Shown piece after piece: positions 35,004 to 44,259 of a stretch of DNA of 64,000 bases. Source of the DNA: Agarivorans aestuarii (GTDB lineage: Bacteria; Pseudomonadota; Gammaproteobacteria; Enterobacterales; Celerinatantimonadaceae); assembly GCF_019670125.1 (NCBI RefSeq), contig NZ_AP023033.1:3431001-3495000 (forward strand), in the 5' to 3' direction. Every line of letters begins with the position of its first letter. Within the stretch, counting starts at the first letter, position 1. The notes beneath the pieces are model-generated. The model was given only the letters and a program-made list of their open reading frames with translations. It had not been told where the DNA came from and did no database searches. The position numbers were made by a program, and so were the translations under genes.

Positions 35004-36407
35004 TTACAATGAATTCACAAAAGCCACTAGCGCTTCGCGCTGCGACTGATTCAAGTTAGCAAAAGCTTGTTTTGCTGCTTCGGCTTCGCCGCCATGCCAT
35101 ACAATCGCTTCGGTAACATTACGCGCACGCCCATCATGTAATAATTGGCTGTGGCCATTTACCGTTTCGGTAAGCCCTACTCCCCATAGTGGAGGGGTTC
35201 GCCATTGCTGGCCATTAGCCAAATACTCGCCACGACCATCGGCCAAGTCTGGCCCCATATCGTGCAACAGCATATCGGTATACGGGTAAATAAGCTGCTC
35301 ACTTAATGCCGGCAATTGTTCACGTTTTGCCGTGGTAAAACTGCGTTTGTGGCAACTGTCACAGTTAACTTGGCTAAACAGTTTATCACCTAATTCAACT
35401 TGTTCAGCATCCTTAATGCGGCGCTTGGGCACCGCTAAATGCTGGGTATAAAACTCAACAAAACCAAGCAGTTTATCACTCACTTCGGAACCATCGGGAT
35501 CGACTCCAGAGGTGGCGCTTGAGCAGTCCTGTTGCGCAGCAGTACAGTGACCTTTAGTGAACATTAAACTGGTAATGCCAATGTCGCCGTTAAATGCTGC
35601 AGCGTTTTGCTGCATCAAGCTAGGCTGTCCTGCCTTCCAACCAAAGCGGCCTAAATTAAATGCTTGTAGTTGAGTGTCCCACACTTGGTTAGCCACACCT
35701 CGAATACCGTCGTTATTGCTATCGTCAGGATCGGCATTGGCTAGAATGTCTTCGGCACTAATACTTTCAAGTAAACCTAAACCTATCATCGGTGAAGCAA
35801 TACGAGGAGAAAACATCGTATTGGGATGCATCTCGCCATAGCCTAGCTGGTCAACAATCAACTGTGGTTGGCGTAATACAATGCTGCTGCCGTCGGCAAA
35901 CTTAAAAGGTTTATCGGTATAGGCAAAGCGAACTCGCGCTTCTGCGGCAACACCGGGTATGGCTTGGTCTTGAATTTGCCCGCCATAAGTAGGCTCTGGC
36001 ACTACGCCGTTTTGAGCTTCTAGGGCTTTTTGTTGCTCTGTTTCTGCAGGAATACTAATCCGCACCAACATCGATACAGCATTGTTTGCCCCAACCGGTG
36101 CAGGGTGGCCTCGACCATCTTTAATGTGGCAGTTTTGACAACCATTGGTATTAAACAAAGGACCTAAGCCATCTCGGGCGATAGTGGTAGCTGGAGCTAC
36201 AACCCAAGGGTTACGGAAAAAGCTGTTACCGGTACTAAAGTTAAGCCGACCTTCAAAACCTAAATTCGCTGCCGGCATAGAAAACGCGTTGGCATCAGTT
36301 TGGGTCGTTGTTGTATCACCGCCCGGTTTTTTGGGGTTGGCTAACACCGCCGAACAAAACACAGCCGCTACAGTAATTATTATTGTTTTTGTTGGGTTAA
36401 ATTTCAC
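35004..36407 (-). CDS. Di-haem oxidoreductase (DUF1111-type thiol oxidoreductase)
   Basis: A 467-residue exported c-type cytochrome. Two haem-binding motifs are present: CQNCH near residue 90 and CDSCH near 348. The pattern 'GLGPLFNTNGCQNCHIKDGRG' and the C-terminal 'LHDGRARNVTEAIVWHGGEAE' are the hallmarks of the di-haem oxidoredictase family, distantly related to di-haem peroxidases. GTG at 36407 has GGAGAGAG in front and begins a good signal peptide; an ATG further up is less well placed. In other bacteria this gene sits between imelysins in iron-regulated loci (IrpA/IrpB-like), as here. It follows the first imelysin gene after a hairpin at 36447. Confidence 0.9.
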   Translation of the reverse strand: MKFNPTKTIIITVAAVFCSAVLANPKKPGGDTTTTQTDANAFSMPAANLGFEGRLNFSTGNSFFRNPWVVAPATTIARDGLGPLFNTNGCQNCHIKDGRGHPAPVGANNAVSMLVRISIPAETEQQKALEAQNGVVPEPTYGGQIQDQAIPGVAAEARVRFAYTDKPFKFADGSSIVLRQPQLIVDQLGYGEMHPNTMFSPRIASPMIGLGLLESISAEDILANADPDDSNNDGIRGVANQVWDTQLQAFNLGRFGWKAGQPSLMQQNAAAFNGDIGITSLMFTKGHCTAAQQDCSSATSGVDPDGSEVSDKLLGFVEFYTQHLAVPKRRIKDAEQVELGDKLFSQVNCDSCHKRSFTTAKREQLPALSEQLIYPYTDMLLHDMGPDLADGRGEYLANGQQWRTPPLWGVGLTETVNGHSQLLHDGRARNVTEAIVWHGGEAEAAKQAFANLNQSQREALVAFVNSL

Positions 36408-36446
36408 ACTCACTCTCTCCATAGAATGGTACTTCAGAAAGCACAA

Positions 36447-36466
36447 AAGGGAGCCTAAGCTCCCTT
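36447..36466 (-). terminator. Hairpin between first imelysin and di-haem gene
   Basis: AAGGGAGC (36447-36454) and GCTCCCTT (36459-36466) form a perfect stem with a CTAA loop; on the minus strand it is followed by only four T. It may act as an attenuator that lowers expression of the downstream genes. Confidence 0.55.
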
Positions 36467-36483
36467 AAATAAACAACCTCTAA

Positions 36484-37725
36484 TTAGAACTCGTGATCTG
36501 CAGTATCTGGGTTTAGGTTGTCGATGCCTAATACTTTGGCGCTAGCTTCAATAGCGCGGGTTTGTTCAACCAAGGCTAAAATGGTTCCATTAATTAGAGC
36601 ATGGCCATCACTATTGCTAGCAGCAATAAGTTGGTCGAAGTATACGCCTTGTTGCTCGGCGCTCGCTACCAATTTGGCTGTTTCTGCCATAGATTGCTCA
36701 AACATCTTCTTGTTGCTCTTTGCAGCACTTGGGTCTTTTTGGGCAACTAACTCAGCTAAGCTTGGACCAGTTAAGGTTGAACCATCTAAACGCTCAAAGC
36801 TGCCAAAGTAAACATTGCTAATACCTTGGTTATTGTAGAAGTGAGAGTTGTGCGTATTGTCGCTGAAACAATCGTGCTCATCTTCGGTTGAATTAGCTTC
36901 TAAGGCTACCTTCATACGCTCACCTGCTAGCTCGCCTAAAGACAAGCTGCCCATGCCAAACATCATACGGCGTAGCGCTTGTTCACTTGGCTCTGCCACT
37001 AGCTGCTGTTGGTATTCTCCACCTTTAGCCCACTGCTTGCTCATCCAAGCCAAGTCATCAACTAATAGCTGAGTTACAGCGCTTAGATATGCAGCGCGGC
37101 GCTCACAATTACCGTTGGTACAAGCATTACCTTTTGCAAAATCGGTATAAGCGCGCTCACCTGCACCAGCTTTAGTGCCATGAAGATCTTGACCCCATAA
37201 CAAAAATTCTACAGCGTGGTAGCCAGTAGCAACGTTAGCTTCTGAGCCCGCTAATTCATTTAAAGAAGCTAATAGCTCTGGGGTAATGTTGCTTAAATCA
37301 ACCTTGTCTTCACCTACTTGCAGGCTAGTGTTGGCAACAATATTTGCCGTAGCGCCAGGGTTGCCAAGCTCGTATTGGTAATCGGCGGCAACGTAATCGA
37401 TTAAGCCTTCATCTAAAGGCCAAGCATTAAGCTGCCCTTCCCAGTCGTCAACAATTGGGTTACCAAAACGAAATACTTCACTTTGCTGGTAATACACGCG
37501 AGCCACTTTCCAAGCGTCTTTCGCTGCTAATAAGCTTTTTTCTGAAGGCGCTTCAATAAGCTGCTGCGTTGCTTGCTGTAGCTGTAAAGCACTGGCGTGC
37601 GAATCACTAAACACTGCATGAGCTAACTCTGCATAATGCTCTACTACTTGATCTTGTTTTACATCTGCAAACGATGCGTTTGCCAACAATACTGTTGAAC
37701 CTACTACTACTTTAAATAAGCGCAT
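36484..37725 (-). CDS. Imelysin-family protein (IrpA-like), first gene of Fur operon
   Basis: A 413-residue exported protein. Signal peptide 'MRLFKVVVGSTVLLANASFA', then two imelysin repeats. The canonical 'GYHAVEFLLWGQDLHG' (GxHxxE) is present near residue 160, with 'SDTRKSNKKMF'-like later helices. Iron-regulated imelysins are envelope proteins thought to take part in iron uptake. The ATG at 37725 has AAAGGGATG six bases before; earlier in-frame starts fall into the Fur box. It is the promoter-proximal gene of a four-gene minus-strand operon (to 32921). Confidence 0.9.
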   Translation of the reverse strand: MRLFKVVVGSTVLLANASFADVKQDQVVEHYAELAHAVFSDSHASALQLQQATQQLIEAPSEKSLLAAKDAWKVARVYYQQSEVFRFGNPIVDDWEGQLNAWPLDEGLIDYVAADYQYELGNPGATANIVANTSLQVGEDKVDLSNITPELLASLNELAGSEANVATGYHAVEFLLWGQDLHGTKAGAGERAYTDFAKGNACTNGNCERRAAYLSAVTQLLVDDLAWMSKQWAKGGEYQQQLVAEPSEQALRRMMFGMGSLSLGELAGERMKVALEANSTEDEHDCFSDNTHNSHFYNNQGISNVYFGSFERLDGSTLTGPSLAELVAQKDPSAAKSNKKMFEQSMAETAKLVASAEQQGVYFDQLIAASNSDGHALINGTILALVEQTRAIEASAKVLGIDNLNPDTADHEF

Positions 37726-37748
37726 TGCCATCCCTTTCAAAACACACA

Positions 37749-37785
37749 TGATAATTATTCTCATTATCTTTATCATTGATAATAA
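37749..37785 (-). promoter_or_regulatory. Tandem Fur boxes of the imelysin operon
   Basis: TGATAATTATTCTCATTATC overlaps a second site with TTATCATTGATAATAA. Both fit the GATAATGATAAT-type Fur operator. They lie 24-60 bases upstream of the imelysin start. Confidence 0.88.
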
Positions 37786-37984
37786 GTAAACAAAAATATG
37801 TCATTTTGTAAAAAATAATAAAAAGTAGCGCCATTTAACAAAGCACAAAATCACCATATTGATGTAATTAAGTTGTCATATAATTCTCGTTAAATACCCG
37901 CGCATGAGAAATTCAGCATCTGGTGAGTAGGAAAGGTTGCCAAGCCTTTATGAACTATTTGGCAACATTTCCCGTTCTAATGAT

Positions 37985-38150
37985 TTATACCAATTACACT
38001 AAGTAAGTGTTCAGGAATAACGCAGGGAAAAAACTCGAGAATAAGACAGGATTTTTCGATAAGTAGTTATTCTACAATCAAAAATTCTAACGCAGTTATC
38101 GAGTATTTTAACCAGATAGAATGAACAGTTTTTAGTACGTTTGGTATTAG
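37985..38150. repeat. MITE/REP-like intergenic element
   Basis: About 165 bases with imperfect terminal inverted repeats: ATACCAATTACACTAA on the left and, read inward from the right, ATACCAAACGTACTAA (12 of 16 bases equal). Inside lie nested palindromes (GATTTTTCGATAA with a counterpart AATCAAAAATTC, and AAAACTCGAG with ATCGAGTATTTT). It has no coding capacity. From memory, similar elements are frequent in Vibrio and Shewanella genomes; not checked here. Confidence 0.6.
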
Positions 38151-38181
38151 TTCACACACTTAAATGAGGGTAAAAAAGAGT

Positions 38182-38349
38182 ATGAGCACGCTTAATGGAA
38201 AGCAGTTTTGGAAAGCATTACGCAAAAAAGGTATCCCACCTTCGGTATTTGCGATGAAAGCCAATTGTTCGTTAAACAGTGTCTATAACTTGAAAGAGCG
38301 CAACCAAATCCCAGAAAAATTTGCGCTGGTACTAGATAGAATAAATTAA
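38182..38349 (+). CDS. Small HTH-like protein
   Basis: A 55-residue basic protein. 'GKQFWKALRKKGIPPSVFAMKANCSLNSVYNLKERNQIPEKFALVLDRI', broken here by family logic into helix ('QFWKALRKK'), turn and recognition-type helix ('CSLNSVYNLKERNQIP'), resembles phage Cro/CII or XRE-type DNA-binding proteins. It is followed by a strong hairpin at 38359. An ATG six codons upstream (38164) is an alternative start. No partner genes are nearby. It could be a small regulator or a prophage remnant; moderately sure that it is real. Confidence 0.5.
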   Translation: MSTLNGKQFWKALRKKGIPPSVFAMKANCSLNSVYNLKERNQIPEKFALVLDRIN

Positions 38350-38358
38350 GATATTCTG

Positions 38359-38388
38359 GCGAGTTAATCAGTACCCAGATTAACTCGC
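38359..38388 (+). terminator. Hairpin after the small HTH-like gene
   Basis: GCGAGTTAATC (38359-38369) and GATTAACTCGC (38378-38388) form a perfect 11-base stem with an eight-base loop. The T-tract behind it is poor. Confidence 0.55.
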
Positions 38389-38476
38389 TTGCTAAATTGT
38401 TTCGTCAGCTATGCCTGCCCGTAACAGGCTCATTTCTTTAGGCTCAGCCTTGTTCTCAAAGCTAACTTACCGCTGA

Positions 38477-38824
38477 TTAAACGGCTGCAGTTACCGACAT
38501 CTCAACCAATATCTCTTCTCGTGCCATATGGGCTTGCACACATGCTCGTGCTGGCGGAGTAACATCGGCTATCCAAGCGTCCCACACTTTATTCATTTCG
38601 GCAAAATCATCCATGGTGCGCACGTAAATAGTCACGCTTAGTAACTTCGACTTATCGGAGCCAACCGTTGCCAACAGCTCTTCTACTTTTTCTATGGTGG
38701 TACGGGTTTGTTCGGCAATCCCTTGGCTGGTGTCTTTAGCCACTTGGCCACATAGATAAACGGTATTGTTATGCACCACAGCGCGACTCATTCGCGCTTT
38801 GCTCTCGAAATGTTGAATAGACAT
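38477..38824 (-). CDS. RidA family (reactive intermediate/enamine deaminase) protein
   Basis: A 115-residue protein of the YjgF/RidA family: '[24 protein letters not shown]' and '[20 protein letters not shown]'-type core with '[24 protein letters not shown]', where the arginine of 'ARACV' is the conserved substrate-binding residue. RidA proteins hydrolyse reactive enamines and imines. It lies downstream of an FAD amine-oxidase-like gene, whose product could release imines; a terminator separates the two, so cotranscription is uncertain. Confidence 0.9.
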   Translation of the reverse strand: MSIQHFESKARMSRAVVHNNTVYLCGQVAKDTSQGIAEQTRTTIEKVEELLATVGSDKSKLLSVTIYVRTMDDFAEMNKVWDAWIADVTPPARACVQAHMAREEILVEMSVTAAV

Positions 38825-38836
38825 GTTTGCTCCTTA

Positions 38837-38862
38837 TAAAAAAGGCTAGCGCCGCTAGCCTT
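38837..38862 (-). terminator. Intrinsic terminator between FAD oxidase gene and ridA
   Basis: AAGGCTAGC (38842-38850) and GCTAGCCTT (38854-38862) form the stem; on the minus strand it ends in a run of six T. Confidence 0.75.
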
Positions 38863-38883
38863 CACATTATTAAATCATAGCGC

Positions 38884-40338
38884 TTAACGCGCCAAAGACA
38901 GTGGATAGTTACGTTGTTCTGCTAACTGCTCCGCTAATGTTAACACCTGTTGATAGGCTAAACCCTGAGTACTCTGTAAGGTATTAAGATCGCCGCAAGC
39001 GGCAGGGCTAAGTAGGCCTAGCTCTCGTATGTTTTCAATAATTTGCTCGGCTGCACTTAAGGCCGAAGAGAACTTTACAATCTCGGTACGTGCATAGTGG
39101 GCTTTATCGAAGGAAACGCTAGCTGCGCGCAAACTTGGATCACTGCCCGGTATTTGCTGAGCGCCAAATAAAGGCCGACCAGCCACCTTGGCATTGCTAA
39201 AGCTTGGTAAGTAGCGCGACATATGTTTTACCGCCTCGGCAGTGCGCTGCTCTACTTCTTCTGCTTGCCAACCTTGGGTTAACTTACGACTTAAGCTTGC
39301 ATCTAGCTCTGGTTGGGCACTGCTTTCGCTGGAGCTAACCAAGCCGCCTTTAAACAAGGTTACGGTGTCGGTCATACCATGCAGCTGAAACAAGCCATCG
39401 GGATAGGGAGTTAACTGCGCCATACCATTTGGCGTGCCGCGCTCTCCATGAACAATAAGCTCTGGCCAGCGCCCTTGTGGATTTGGCCAAGTGGCCAAAT
39501 ATGCAGCTTTAAACTCAACCATTCGGCTACGGCTTAGCTTGGCCATATCGTCAATACTGCCACTGCGATATCCACAAGCGTTAATGAGGTAATCCACCTC
39601 TATGCTATGGCTACCCTGCGGGCTACTGTAATCCACCCGCCAACGCGGTGTAGCACCTGGCAGCAACTCTATGTGCGAGACTTTAGATTGGGTAAACACT
39701 TGGCAGTTGGGCAAGCGCTCACTGACTAACTTAACCGTGGCGGCAATACGCAACAGGCTTAAGCCGTATTCCTGCACCTGCACAAAGGGAAACTTAAAGG
39801 CCGATAAATCTAAGTTTTTAGCAACCGGTATCATCCACTCGTCTGGGCTTTGTGGCTGAGCCACTAACTCTTGCTCGGCCAGTGCCTCTAATTGTTCACG
39901 GCTGTAAAGGCGATAATAATCTTCGGCTGGACCTAGTTTTTGATTGGCAGGGTCTTGTTCAATAAGTGCAGCGTAATGGGCTTGCACCTTGCGTAAACGG
40001 GGAAACAATGCTTCGGGCTCGCCAGGGTCATTAAGTGGCACACTAATAACCGTAGGGCGCTGGTTAACAGCGTGCGGAAATACCCGTAAGGTATGAATGG
40101 ATTGCTCAAGCAGCTTTAAACATTGTTCATCGGAGATTTCTCGATACAGGTTACCACCGGCATGTAAATGACAAGCTGGCGGCCCGTTCACTAAACTGGG
40201 CCCTGCTTCAAACAGGCTAACCTTGGCGCCAAGCTCAGCCAGCTTAAGGGCTGCTGCGCTGCCGGCAATTCCACCACCTACTACGGCGACTTGAGGCGAA
40301 ACAGAAGAGGTCGCCGTCACTGGGTGCATTTGCATCAC
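38884..40338 (-). CDS. FAD-dependent oxidoreductase (DAO-type)
   Basis: A 484-residue protein with an N-terminal Rossmann FAD motif 'VAVVGGGIAGSAAALKLAELGAKVSLFEAG' (GxGxxG at residues 20-25), here named in parts, and a second FAD-contact region 'VDYLINACGYRSGSIDD' near 260. The build is that of amino-acid/amine oxidases, with no membrane segments. The substrate is unknown. ATGs at codons 1, 2 and 4 compete as start. It is followed by ridA, which would suit an enzyme making imine products. Confidence 0.85.
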   Translation of the reverse strand: MMQMHPVTATSSVSPQVAVVGGGIAGSAAALKLAELGAKVSLFEAGPSLVNGPPACHLHAGGNLYREISDEQCLKLLEQSIHTLRVFPHAVNQRPTVISVPLNDPGEPEALFPRLRKVQAHYAALIEQDPANQKLGPAEDYYRLYSREQLEALAEQELVAQPQSPDEWMIPVAKNLDLSAFKFPFVQVQEYGLSLLRIAATVKLVSERLPNCQVFTQSKVSHIELLPGATPRWRVDYSSPQGSHSIEVDYLINACGYRSGSIDDMAKLSRSRMVEFKAAYLATWPNPQGRWPELIVHGERGTPNGMAQLTPYPDGLFQLHGMTDTVTLFKGGLVSSSESSAQPELDASLSRKLTQGWQAEEVEQRTAEAVKHMSRYLPSFSNAKVAGRPLFGAQQIPGSDPSLRAASVSFDKAHYARTEIVKFSSALSAAEQIIENIRELGLLSPAACGDLNTLQSTQGLAYQQVLTLAEQLAEQRNYPLSLAR

Positions 40339-40824
40339 TAAAATTTCATCCGCTAAAGAAAAAAACTATAACGTGATTATTCTAACTGCCGATCAGTAAC
40401 AATGAAACAGAATTTGCCCTAATCGAGCAGAGCTAAGCTACAGATAAATCGAGAAAAGAGGAGAACATAGCCTAGTAGGAGGTATTGAGATTTAGAGAAC
40501 CAAGACCATTTGGTGGCCAGCCAAATACTACAATGAATACTCACCCTCTATGAATGGCCGCATTCAACGAGTGAAGCTCGAGCCTTAGATGCACTATAAA
40601 TGCTAAGCACTAGCCCGGTTGAAAACGAGGCTGGAAAGGCATGAATGATTTCGAGGGGAGCCCCCAGGCTCAGAGTCACTTTAATCTAGCTACCAGCTTT
40701 CGCCACCCTTTACGCCTGGCTCGAATGCCTTCTGTTGCCCGCCGCACCACAAGCCTTGCAACTACCTTTCGCCTAGTTACACAATAAACGAAAAAGGCCA
40801 GCTAATTAGCTGGCCTTTAAAATT
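40339..40824. other. 485-base gap upstream of the FAD oxidase gene
   Basis: No gene is seen. It ends in the terminator at 40793-40818. The stretch near 40640-40680 contains a GGGGAGCCCCC run and short complements, but I recognise no riboswitch class or small RNA. The promoter of the FAD oxidase gene must lie at the left end. Confidence 0.3.
40793..40818. terminator. Perfect palindromic terminator beside tRNA-Trp
   Basis: AAAGGCCAGCTAA (40793-40805) is followed directly by its exact complement (40806-40818). For the minus-strand tRNA-Trp gene it lies seven bases after the CCA end. Confidence 0.8.
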
Positions 40825-40900
40825 TGGCAGGGGCGGAGAGATTCGAACTCCCAACATTCGGATTTGGAATCCGACGTTCTGCCATTGGAACTACGCCCCT
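40825..40900 (-). tRNA. tRNA-Trp (anticodon CCA)
   Basis: 76 bases including an encoded CCA. The acceptor stem AGGGGCG pairs with CGCCCCT, the anticodon stem CGGAT/ATCCG holds loop TTCCAAA with CCA, and the T-arm has GTTCGAATC. It is followed by the palindrome at 40793. Confidence 0.95.
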
Positions 40901-41145
40901 GCAACGGAAACGAATTATACATAAGCCAGTTTAAAGGTAAAGGGCTTATCGCGCGCTTTTGTCCAAGCGCACAAAGAACCAACAATTTGCCGATATAATC
41001 CGCCAAATAGACGAAAATTCAAACAAAAACAGCCTTGTTTATTTTTTAACTCACGCACAGTTCTTTTTTTAGCATGTTGCAAAGTTGTTAAGCCAAGGGC
41101 AGCATCAAAGTGGACAGACCTGTTAAGGATAACAAGAGCCTAATT

Positions 41146-42603
41146 ATGCTAAACCCAGTTGAGATATTTGCCAGTATCTTTAAACCTAGAAAAAAGGTTA
41201 AAGACGAACACCTACAAGCGGTAAAAACCTTACTGTTTTACTTGTTTTTTGGCTTGTTAGTGGGAATATATAGTGCATTTAAATGGCAAAAATATGCCCA
41301 TAGCGATCTTATAATCAGTTCCTTAGCTTTAATCGCTAGCACCCTGCTCGCCAGCACTATGTTACGCACTGGTTGTCACTACCTTATAGTATCCAATACT
41401 GCGCTAGCCGGCATGGCGCTGCATGCCATGAACATTGTTTATCAATCTGGTGGCTTATTGCACTCGCCGCATATCTTTTGGCTGCCTACCCTGTCCTTAT
41501 TAAGCTATTTGGCAAGTAATCGATTTTGGGGAAACCTTTGGACTGGCGTTTTATTTAGCATTGGCTTGGTGATGTTATGGGCCGACTATACGGGGATGCA
41601 GTTCCCGCAAATGCAATTACCTGCGCGTGCAATGACCATTGAGCTATTCTCTGGTTTCTTACTGCCTTTAATATTGTTATGGCTAGGGCAAAACTATGCG
41701 CTAGGGCTGCGCGACCAAGCTTTTGAGCAAGCGAAGCAAGCACAGTTAAGTAATCAAGATATGATGCAGGCTTCAGAGCAATCTAAACTACAACTTCAAC
41801 AGGTGGTTGAACACGCTAGTGATAGCTCTACACAATTGGTTAGCTCTGCCAGCGATATGTCGAACACCGTACAACAGATGAACAATAAAGCAGCTCAAAT
41901 TGCCCAAAGCTCCGCCCACCAGCATCAATCTATTTCTCAAATTAATCAAAATTTGGCGCACATGGAACAGGTGTTAGCGCAAGCTAATCACTCAACGTCG
42001 CAACTATTATCGCTCTCGCAACAAGCTTCTGGCAATGCAGAACAAAGCGCTCTGGCGATTAATCAAACCGAACAGTCGATGCAAAAAATTCTTAGTAGTA
42101 ACCAACAAATAAACAGCGTCACCGACTTGATTAGCGACATTGCTAATAAGACTAATCTGTTAGCTTTAAATGCTGCTATTGAGGCTGCTAGAGCCGGTGA
42201 ACATGGTAGAGGGTTTTCTGTGGTGGCCGACCAAGTTCGCGAGCTTAGCCAGCGTAGTAGCCAGTCTACCCAACAAATTCGTGGTTTGTTGGAAACCTGT
42301 TCTGCCGATGTTCAGCAAGGTTACAAGGTGGTTGAGCAAAGCGGTGAAATTCTGCATAGCATCATTGGCTTGGTGCAGGATATTTCTGATGGAGTGGCTC
42401 AGATGGCTGCGGTAATGCAACAACAAGCAGAAACCGTAGCAGAAGTAATTAATGCCAGCTCAGAGGTGTCGAGCTTTAGTCAGCATAATTCACAGAGCAG
42501 CTCGGCATTATTAGACAATACCGAACAACTTACCGGCATTGCCACTCAATTAGAGGGCATGGCTGAGCAGCTTCATCAAACCGTTGCTCGTAGCGAGCTT
42601 TAA
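41146..42603 (+). CDS. Methyl-accepting chemotaxis protein with membrane-embedded N-terminus
   Basis: A 485-residue chemoreceptor. The N-terminal 190 residues hold about six hydrophobic helices with almost no periplasmic loop, so the sensor is buried in the membrane; there is no HAMP that I can see. The cytoplasmic hairpin has the tip '[23 protein letters not shown]' around residue 332 (tip written across two parts: '[16 protein letters not shown]'). A GTG at 41110 gives a form 12 residues longer; the ATG at 41146 is preferred. A terminator follows at 42613. Confidence 0.9.
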   Translation: MLNPVEIFASIFKPRKKVKDEHLQAVKTLLFYLFFGLLVGIYSAFKWQKYAHSDLIISSLALIASTLLASTMLRTGCHYLIVSNTALAGMALHAMNIVYQSGGLLHSPHIFWLPTLSLLSYLASNRFWGNLWTGVLFSIGLVMLWADYTGMQFPQMQLPARAMTIELFSGFLLPLILLWLGQNYALGLRDQAFEQAKQAQLSNQDMMQASEQSKLQLQQVVEHASDSSTQLVSSASDMSNTVQQMNNKAAQIAQSSAHQHQSISQINQNLAHMEQVLAQANHSTSQLLSLSQQASGNAEQSALAINQTEQSMQKILSSNQQINSVTDLISDIANKTNLLALNAAIEAARAGEHGRGFSVVADQVRELSQRSSQSTQQIRGLLETCSADVQQGYKVVEQSGEILHSIIGLVQDISDGVAQMAAVMQQQAETVAEVINASSEVSSFSQHNSQSSSALLDNTEQLTGIATQLEGMAEQLHQTVARSEL

Positions 42604-42612
42604 CACTCTATA

Positions 42613-42649
42613 AAAAACTCATACCAACAATAACTAAGTATGAGTTTTT
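42613..42649 (+). terminator. Intrinsic terminator after the chemoreceptor gene
   Basis: AAAAACTCATAC (42613-42624) pairs perfectly with GTATGAGTTTTT (42638-42649). Confidence 0.8.
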
Positions 42650-42676
42650 GGTTTAATTGAATCCCGCTCTAGGCAG

Positions 42677-43120
42677 CTAAGCAGAAGGCTGAGCCGACAT
42701 TTTGGCTTTTAAAAAGTCACTATGGCTAAGGTAGATTAGATCAGACACTTGGCGAATAAGTGCCTCTTCTTGCGGATCGATAACGCCGTCTGCGTAGGCC
42801 ACCTTCCACAGTGCTTCGGTAAACTGGTAACGTAATTGGTAGTCCAACTCTTTAACATGACGGGTGAAGTCAAATACCGAGATTGCTTGATTAGCTTGAG
42901 TTTGCGCCTGTAAAAATAGATTCTCTGCTTCTTTGTCATCTAGCTCAAAAAGCCGCTTTATTTTACGCAGTATTACCGCATTTTCGGCATTACTTTGTTG
43001 ATTATCGCTCTGGCTTAATTGCACTAGTAAGGTGGTTGCTGCGAGCTCTACGTTGGGTAACTCACCCTCGCTGCTAGTCTCTAGCGTGGCCTGTAAGAAC
43101 TCTTTAAGGGCTTTAAGCAT
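42677..43120 (-). CDS. TerB-family (tellurite resistance-like) protein
   Basis: A 147-residue all-helical soluble protein. 'ATTLLVQLSQSDNQQSNAENAVILRKIKRLFEL' and 'FTEALWKVAYADGVIDPQEEALIRQVSDLI' carry the TerB-like D-G-x-x-D/E-x-x-E metal pattern ('YADGVIDPQEE', near residue 110). These proteins are generally soluble and of unclear function; a tellurite role is not implied for stand-alone copies. It lies between a chemoreceptor and tRNA-Thr. Confidence 0.85.
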   Translation of the reverse strand: MLKALKEFLQATLETSSEGELPNVELAATTLLVQLSQSDNQQSNAENAVILRKIKRLFELDDKEAENLFLQAQTQANQAISVFDFTRHVKELDYQLRYQFTEALWKVAYADGVIDPQEEALIRQVSDLIYLSHSDFLKAKMSAQPSA

Positions 43121-43208
43121 GCGCCTTCCTCTTTACACTCTTGAAGAAAAGCAGAATAAACTAGCCCAAGCAAAATGCCAAATAGCTAACAAGCAAGCTT
43201 TAGAAATG

Positions 43209-43236
43209 AAAAAGCCCCGTCATAAGACGAGGCTTT
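43209..43236 (-). terminator. Terminator after tRNA-Thr
   Basis: On the minus strand AAAGCCTCGTC pairs with GACGGGGCTTT (one G-U pair), ending in five T. Confidence 0.75.
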
Positions 43237-43243
43237 AAAAGGA

Positions 43244-43319
<76 letters not shown>

Positions 43320-43443
43320 ACACTGTTGGTACTGCTGATACGCTGTATCGAGCGAGCGCTATTAAACGGATTTTCACAGTGCTTGTCAACGGCCAGAGTG
43401 AAAAAATTTTTAATCCGCGCACAACTGCCAATTTAATAACCAA

Positions 43444-44259
43444 TTAAGCTACTTTTTCAGCACTTAGTACTTGAGGCTCAGCAAGGTTAATCGATTCGAG
43501 TTCCACTGTTGTTTTTAAACGGTCGTCCCAGCGGCGTAATTGCAGCTGACCATCCATGGTTTCACACAATAAGGTGCAGTTTTCAATCCAATCACCATCG
43601 TTAGCATATACAACGCCCTGTTGCTCACTTAGCTCTGGGTGATGAATGTGACCACATATCACCACATCTACTCCTTGGCGTACGGCTTCATTCACCACCG
43701 CTTGGCGATAGCGAGCGATAGCTTCGGTGGCTTTGGCAATTTTAGACTTGATATACCCCGCCAACGACCAATAGGGATAACCCAGCGCATGGCGAATTTT
43801 GCTCGAAGAGCGGTTTAGAAATAATAAGAAGTCATAAAGGTGATCGCCCAACTTGGCGTAAAAACGGCCAAAACAGACTTCTTCGTCGAACTGATCACCA
43901 TGCACCATCAAAATTTGTTTACCGGTAATGCTGGTATAGCGGTACTGTTTGCTCACTCTCACATCGGCGAGATCCATGCCGTGATAAGCCTTAAACAGTT
44001 GGTCGTGATTGCCGGGAATGTAAACCAGTTCACAACCTGATTTAGCCAAACTCATCAAGTATTGCAGCACTTGGTTGTGAGACTCTGGCCAATATACCCG
44101 GCGCTTTAACGCCCATACATCAACAATGTCTCCCACCAAAAAAATTCGCTTGGCTTTAGTTTGTTGTAATAGCTGCAGTAGCATTTCTGCCTTGCAATCT
44201 TTACAACCCAGGTGAATATCTGAGAGCCATAGGCTTTGATAGATCTGTTTTGTTGTCAT
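43444..44259 (-). CDS. LpxH-like UDP-2,3-diacylglucosamine diphosphatase/metallophosphoesterase
   Basis: A 271-residue calcineurin-like phosphoesterase with the full metal set: 'SDIHLG' (D-x-H, near 12), 'GDIVDVW' (near 42), 'GNHDQ' (near 86), 'HGDQFDE' (near 122) and 'GHIHHPE' (near 203). 'RSSSKIRHALGYPYWSL' in between is typical of the LpxH-related group that includes UDP-diacylglucosamine diphosphatases of lipid A synthesis. It is longer than classic LpxH (about 240), so it may be a paralogue with another phosphorylated substrate. Starts at ATG; stands alone. Confidence 0.85.
   Translation of the reverse strand: MTTKQIYQSLWLSDIHLGCKDCKAEMLLQLLQQTKAKRIFLVGDIVDVWALKRRVYWPESHNQVLQYLMSLAKSGCELVYIPGNHDQLFKAYHGMDLADVRVSKQYRYTSITGKQILMVHGDQFDEEVCFGRFYAKLGDHLYDFLLFLNRSSSKIRHALGYPYWSLAGYIKSKIAKATEAIARYRQAVVNEAVRQGVDVVICGHIHHPELSEQQGVVYANDGDWIENCTLLCETMDGQLQLRRWDDRLKTTVELESINLAEPQVLSAEKVA

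Noticed and set aside
40806..41006. 66-residue minus-strand frame
   Set aside because: It overlaps the whole tRNA-Trp gene.
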